Of a DNA stretch of 37,934 nucleotides, positions 34,298-37,934 are shown in pieces; the stretch's first letter is position 1; every line of letters begins with the position of its first letter. Below the pieces are notes generated by a model. It saw nothing but the letters and a program-made list of their open reading frames with translations. It did not search any database and was not told the DNA's origin. Source of the stretch: Planctomycetota bacterium (lineage in GTDB: Bacteria > Planctomycetota > Planctomycetia > Pirellulales > UBA1268). A program made the position numbers and the translations under genes. The DNA is taken from the NCBI GenBank assembly GCA_027592945.1, contig JAQCJP010000006.1, positions 1 through 37,934 on the forward strand. The letters run 5' to 3'.

Positions 34298-35746
34298 ATG
34301 AATGCAGTACCCGACCCCCGGCTCTGGAACGAAGACCTCGCCCCGGTCTCCCCCGAGCAACGCACCTGGACCTGGGCCAACGTGGCGGCCCTCTGGGTCG
34401 GGATGGCCGTCTGCATCACCACCTACACCCTGGCCGCCGGGCTGATCGAGCAGGGGATGAACTGGTGGCAGGCCACGCTCACGATTCTGCTGGGCAACCT
34501 GATCGTGCTGGTCCCGATGACGCTCAACGCCCATCCCGGCACGAAGTACGGGATCCCCTTCCCCGTGCTCCTGCGGGCCCCCTTCGGCACCTTCGGCTCG
34601 AACATTCCGGCCCTGATGCGGGGGCTGGTCGCCTGTGGATGGTTCGGCATCCAGACCTGGGTCGGCGGAGCGGCGATCTATGCGACCGCAGCGGTCCTGC
34701 TCGGCTTCGATGCCGCCGCGGCCGAGCCGCTTCCCTGGCTGGGCATCTCGGCGGGAGAGTTTCTCTGCTTCATGATCTTCTGGACGGCGAACGTCTGGTT
34801 CATCCTCCGCGGGATGGAGTCGATCAAGTGGCTCGAGTCACTGGCCGCCCCCTTCCTGCTGCTGGTCGGCGTGGGCCTGGTGGCCTGGGCCTGGAAGGCG
34901 GCCGACGGCTTCGGACCGATCTTCTCGCAGCCGGCCCGGTTTGCCTCGGCGGCCGAGTTCTGGCCGGTCTTCGGGGCGGGGCTGACCGCGATGATCGGCT
35001 ACTGGGCGACGCTCTCCCTCAACATCCCCGACTTCTCCCGCTTTGCCCGCTCCCAGCGGGACCAGATCCTCGGCCAGTCGCTCGGCCTTCCCGCCACGAT
35101 GACCTTCTACTCCTTCATCGGAATCGTCGTGACGAGCGCCACGGTCGTGATCTTCGGCGAGCCGGTCTGGGATCCGGTCCAGGTGATCGCCCGATTCGGC
35201 ATCCCCTGGCTCTCGGCGGTCGCCCTGGTGACCCTTGCGGTCGCGACGCTCTCGACCAACATCGCCGCCAACGTCGTCTCGCCGGCCAACGACTTCGCCG
35301 CCCTCGCCCCGCGACTGGTCAGCTTCCGGACCGGCGGGCTGATCACCGCCGTGCTCGGGATCCTGATCCGGCCCTGGAAGCTCTACCAGGATCCCAGCGG
35401 CTACATCTTCACCTGGCTGATCGGCTACAGCGGCCTGCTCGGCCCGATCGCCGGGATCATGATCGCCGACTACTTCCTCTGGCGGCGGACGAGGCTCGAC
35501 GTGGCCGGGCTCTATCGCCAGGACGGCCCCTACCGCTACAGCGGCGGCTTCAGCCTGGTCGGCTTCGGCTGCCTCGCCCTGGCGGTGCTTCCCAACGTGC
35601 CGGGCTTCCTGGCGACGATTGAAGCGGTCCCGGCAGGCACGTTCCCGGCCTGGCTGGTCGCCGGCTACCACTACGCCTGGTTCGTCGGCTTCGCCCTCGG
35701 CCTGACGCTCTACAGCCTGCTGCGGCCGATCTTTCCCGATCGCTGA
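34298..35746 (+). CDS. NCS1 family nucleobase/hydantoin:cation symporter
   Basis: A 482-residue inner-membrane permease with about twelve hydrophobic segments. NCS1 hallmarks: RTWTWANVAALWVGMAVCIT in the first helix, GTKYGIPFPVLLRAPFGTFG, ALMRGLVACGWFGIQTWVGG, TLSLNIPDFSRFARSQRDQI, and STNIAANVVSPANDFAALAP. These occur in uracil, allantoin and hydantoin transporters (Mhp1, PucI, FurE types). ATG 34298 is chosen since the next sequence (PDPRLWNEDLAP) matches the family start; GGAG lies 12 bases upstream. Cytosine, uracil or hydantoin cannot be told apart by eye. Its functional partners mmsA and dihydropyrimidinase lie 25 kb to the left on the same strand. The base composition and style of codon use look like those genes rather than the intervening block. 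It is convergent with the amidohydrolase gene, with a 34-bp gap. Confidence 0.92.
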   Translation: MNAVPDPRLWNEDLAPVSPEQRTWTWANVAALWVGMAVCITTYTLAAGLIEQGMNWWQATLTILLGNLIVLVPMTLNAHPGTKYGIPFPVLLRAPFGTFGSNIPALMRGLVACGWFGIQTWVGGAAIYATAAVLLGFDAAAAEPLPWLGISAGEFLCFMIFWTANVWFILRGMESIKWLESLAAPFLLLVGVGLVAWAWKAADGFGPIFSQPARFASAAEFWPVFGAGLTAMIGYWATLSLNIPDFSRFARSQRDQILGQSLGLPATMTFYSFIGIVVTSATVVIFGEPVWDPVQVIARFGIPWLSAVALVTLAVATLSTNIAANVVSPANDFAALAPRLVSFRTGGLITAVLGILIRPWKLYQDPSGYIFTWLIGYSGLLGPIAGIMIADYFLWRRTRLDVAGLYRQDGPYRYSGGFSLVGFGCLALAVLPNVPGFLATIEAVPAGTFPAWLVAGYHYAWFVGFALGLTLYSLLRPIFPDR

Positions 35747-35754
35747 GGGCGACC

Positions 35755-35774
35755 GCTACGGCCTGCCTCGTAGC
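35755..35774. terminator. hairpin between convergent permease and amidohydrolase genes
   Basis: GCTACG (35755-35760) and CGTAGC (35769-35774) form a perfect 6-bp stem with an 8-nt loop in the 34-bp convergent gap. An alternative longer stem pairs GCGACC (35749-35754) with GGTCGC (35786-35791). Position fits a two-way terminator; no T run is present. Confidence 0.4.
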
Positions 35775-35780
35775 CTCGCG

Positions 35781-37535
35781 TTAGTGGTCGCAGCCCTGGC
35801 CGCCGTGCGAGCAGACGTGCCGGCCGGCGGCCTTCTCCGCTAAGCCGGCGTGGGCCGCGGGGTCGATCGCCTTGACCTGCTCGAGGAAGGCGTCGAGATC
35901 GAGGCGTCGCCCGCCCCGCCAGGTACCCTGCACCGCGACCGCCTCGGTGAGCTTGTTGACGTCGACGGTGAAGGGATCGGCCGAGAGTTCGACAAAGTCG
36001 GCCGCCTTGCCCACCTCGATCGAGCCGAGATCGTGGTCGCGGCCGATCTGGAAGGCGGCCTGCCGGGTGTGGGCCAGAAACGCGTCGTGGAGCGTCACGG
36101 CCTGATTGGCGGCATGAATCCGGCCCGAGGCGGTCCGGCGGGTGACCATCGCCTGCACGTTGAGCAGCGGGATCGGCGGGCTGACGCAGCCGTCGTTGTG
36201 AAACGAGACCGAGGCCCCCGCCCGGATCGCGTCGCCGGCCCGCACCCACTGGCTGCCGATCTCGGGGGCAAACATCGTGCCGTCCAGCAGGTCGCCCCAG
36301 TAGATGAACTGGGCCGGCAGGAGCGACACGGCCACGCCCATCCGGGCGGCCCGGGCAAACTGATCACCTCGGCCGCCGCCGCAGTGCTCCAGCCGCCAGC
36401 GGTGATCCTTGCCGAGCAGCTGATTGGCCGCCAGGGCCCGCTCGTAGGCGTCGAGCACGACATCGATGCCGACGTCGCCATTGACGTGGAAGGCCATCTG
36501 CCAGCCCTCGGGGGCATGGGCCGCGAGGATTTTGTCGAGCGCGCTGCGGGGATAGTTGAGCATCGTCTCGCCGGCCGGCCCGAGCGGAATCTCGGCCCGC
36601 CGGGTCGTCTCGTTGTCGAGATAGGGAAACGAGGCGGCGATCGTGCCGACCCAGGGCGATCCGTCCGCCCAGAGCTTGATCCCCTGCTTCCAGAGCAGCT
36701 CCTCGGGTATCGGCGTCTTGACCTTCTCACCGCAGGTGGGATCGATCGACATGTGGTAGAGGGCCAGCCGCAGCGGACAGTCAGGCACCCCCGCCAGCGC
36801 CACGTAGCCCGCCAGGAGCGACGACTCGTAGGTGTGCTCGGTGGTGGTGGTGACGCCGTTCCGCGCCATCAGGGCATACCACCGCGCCGCCGAGAGCAGC
36901 GGGTTGGGAACGGCCGCCTTCATCAGCTTGCTCGCAGCCGCCACGATCGCGGCCGTCTCATAGGCGCGGCCGTTGGAGCTGCCGTCGGGGTTGCGGCCGA
37001 ACCGGGCCCCTGCCGGGTCGGCCGGCGGCTTGCCCTCCGCCCAGCCGTTCAGGGCGATCACGGCCGAGTTGAAATAGATCTCGTGGCCGGAGTTGTCGAT
37101 GATCAGGGCCGGCCGCTTGGGGAAGTAGCCGTCGAGCTGGCGGTTTGTCAGCTCGGGGGCGCCTTGAAGCAGCCGATCGAGGCCGTTGCAGAGAACCGGC
37201 TGGCCCGGGGGCAGTTCCGCATCGAGTTTCCGCCAGAGCGCCTCGACATCGGCGAAGGTCGCGTAGCCGCGGTAGGGCGAGATCCAGTGGGCGGGCTCCT
37301 GGGTGACGATCCCGCCGAGCAGGGGATGACTGTGGGGGTCGATGAAGCCGGGCATCAACACCGTCGCCCCCAGATCGCGGACGGCCGCGGCCGGGGCGGC
37401 CTGCTGGCAGGCCTCCAGGCTGCCGACCGCCGCAATCCTGCCAGTGGTCGTGTCGACGGCCACCGCCTCGGCGCGGGCCGCCGCGGGATCCATGGTGATG
37501 ATGGTGAGGGCCTTAAGAATGAGATTCGCGGGCAT
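35781..37535 (-). CDS. amidohydrolase of the amidohydrolase-3 (YtcJ/NfdA-like) family
   Basis: A 584-residue metal-dependent hydrolase. It starts with the small beta-sandwich (LILKALTIITMDPAAARAEA), then MPGFIDPHSHPLLGG with metal ligands H68 and H70. Later: IIDNSGHEIYFNSAVI, KLWADGSPWVGTIAASFPYL, FHVNGDVGIDVVLDAYE, RLEHCGGGRGDQFARAARMG and SFHNDGCVSPPIPLLNVQA, which match the amidohydrolase-3 pattern; where many members have S-D, the terminal metal motif reads N-D-G. The C-terminus ends in a Cys/His-rich tail (GRHVCSHGGQGCDH). ATG 37535 begins the homology; no signal peptide, so cytoplasmic. No Shine-Dalgarno sequence is visible. Substrate unknown: an amide or imide, possibly nitrogenous given the neighbouring nucleobase permease. 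It is the only minus-strand gene of this end region apart from the remnant upstream. Confidence 0.87.
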   Translation of the reverse strand: MPANLILKALTIITMDPAAARAEAVAVDTTTGRIAAVGSLEACQQAAPAAAVRDLGATVLMPGFIDPHSHPLLGGIVTQEPAHWISPYRGYATFADVEALWRKLDAELPPGQPVLCNGLDRLLQGAPELTNRQLDGYFPKRPALIIDNSGHEIYFNSAVIALNGWAEGKPPADPAGARFGRNPDGSSNGRAYETAAIVAAASKLMKAAVPNPLLSAARWYALMARNGVTTTTEHTYESSLLAGYVALAGVPDCPLRLALYHMSIDPTCGEKVKTPIPEELLWKQGIKLWADGSPWVGTIAASFPYLDNETTRRAEIPLGPAGETMLNYPRSALDKILAAHAPEGWQMAFHVNGDVGIDVVLDAYERALAANQLLGKDHRWRLEHCGGGRGDQFARAARMGVAVSLLPAQFIYWGDLLDGTMFAPEIGSQWVRAGDAIRAGASVSFHNDGCVSPPIPLLNVQAMVTRRTASGRIHAANQAVTLHDAFLAHTRQAAFQIGRDHDLGSIEVGKAADFVELSADPFTVDVNKLTEAVAVQGTWRGGRRLDLDAFLEQVKAIDPAAHAGLAEKAAGRHVCSHGGQGCDH

Positions 37536-37600
37536 GGCGGGAGCAGATCCAGAAAGGGTGAATGGGATGAGAGAGGCTGCCCTGGACGAGGGCCCGGAGG

Positions 37601-37891
37601 TCAGCCGGCCGCCGGCAGCATAACGCCGCGGGTGAAAACCATCGCAGCTCCCTCCGAAACGAGGTCGCAGGCGAAGTCTTCCAGACTGCCACCGAGAGCG
37701 TTGGAGAGGCCGCCGACCTGCTTGGCGAGATCCTTGACAGCTCACTCGGTGCGGGCCATCAGGTCGGCCTGCGAGCGGGCCTGCAGCGAGAGCAGCTGAT
37801 CGAGCGTGCTCCAGCGGGCTTCCGCGGGCCGGTTTCGCCCAACGGCCCGCCGTCCCGCCCGGCTCGCGCCGGGGGGCGTCTCTTGCGTCAT
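37601..37891 (-). pseudogene. disrupted coiled-coil/nuclease-type gene (DUF3782-like) with in-frame stop
   Basis: From ATG 37891 the minus strand reads MTQETPPGASRAGRRAV, then WSTLDQLLSLQARSQADLMA and RTE, and hits TGA at 37742-37744. The same frame continues as AVKDLAKQVGGLSNALGGSL, then EDFACDLVSEGAAM and stops at 37601. The two halves together resemble the N-terminal coiled-coil of DUF3782/PD-(D/E)XK-type proteins (a helix rich in MARTE-like repeats, then KxLAKQLGGLSNxxG). The nuclease domain that should follow is missing. So both a nonsense codon and a C-terminal truncation are present. The gene lies directly upstream of the amidohydrolase, close to the window end. Only 49 residues would be made. 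Confidence 0.5.
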
Positions 37892-37934
37892 CGCTCGCGG
37901 CGGCGGCAGAGCAGGCAGAGGGCCGCCGCCATGC
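37892..37934. other. window edge
   Basis: The last 43 bases show no recognisable feature. An open minus-strand frame (ATG at 37933-37931) stops after about a dozen codons. Confidence 0.3.

Noticed and set aside
35850-37799. Long plus-strand open frame (649 codons) opposite the amidohydrolase
   Set aside because: Shadow frame rich in Arg/Gly/His/Val with no domain; the minus strand encodes a complete amidohydrolase.

Overview
The window looks like chromosomal DNA of a planctomycete, probably Pirellulales-like. Reasons: very high GC; four sulfatases; a DUF1559 prepilin-like protein; an N-terminal LEPR-XLL motif on a giant secreted protein; PEP-CTERM tails with planctomycete-type dockerin-like repeats; an ECF-like sigma factor translationally coupled to a FecR/anti-sigma-like protein; and a small TPR-like secreted protein of the kind often called beta-glucanase precursor in this phylum. 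I see 22 credible intact genes, five gene remnants and no RNA genes, CRISPR arrays or IS transposases.

Layout. (1) 1-2.3 kb, + strand: a K+ channel with RCK domains on both sides of the pore, then a short CBS-MgtE-like transporter. (2) 2.3-4.3 kb, - strand: a CTAGR-type sulfatase with an orphan TrkA-C remnant upstream. (3) 4.45-6.3 kb, + strand: a TPR-like protein overlapping a GH2-like TIM-barrel hydrolase. (4) 6.4-10.6 kb, + strand: methylmalonate-semialdehyde dehydrogenase, dihydropyrimidinase and a NamZ/GH171-type protein. (5) 10.6-11.8 kb: an ABC-ATPase remnant and a secreted hypothetical protein. (6) 11.9-25.4 kb, all on the - strand and read from right to left: sigma factor, FecR-like protein, sulfatase fused to a beta-repeat/dockerin/PEP-CTERM tail, large beta-repeat PEP-CTERM protein, decayed GH99-like hydrolase, FucP-like sugar permease, ROK kinase, GH92 mannosidase. 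(7) 25.6-34.1 kb, all on the + strand: DUF1559 protein, PEP-CTERM remnant, 1326-aa zinc metalloprotease, and two sulfatases. (8) 34.3-37.9 kb: NCS1 nucleobase permease, a convergent amidohydrolase, and a nuclease-type remnant with an internal stop.

How the genes may work together. Regions 6 and 7 form a divergent block of about 22 kb that reads as a sulfated-glycoprotein or sulfated-mannoglycan utilisation locus. Secreted sulfatases desulfate, a metalloprotease cuts the protein, a GH92 enzyme trims mannose, and a FHS permease plus ROK kinase take in and phosphorylate the sugar, with a dedicated sigma/FecR pair as the likely switch. Three proteins with different N-terminal halves (a sulfatase, a metalloprotease, a pure beta-repeat protein) end in the same roughly 225-330 residue C-terminal cassette (beta-strand repeat, linker, paired dockerin-like loops), followed by PEP-CTERM in two of them. 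That reused display module is the most interesting item. The genes on either side (mmsA and dihydropyrimidinase on the left, NCS1 permease on the right) fit pyrimidine or hydantoin catabolism and may once have been adjacent; this is inference.

All family calls were made by reading translated motifs by eye. No database search was run.
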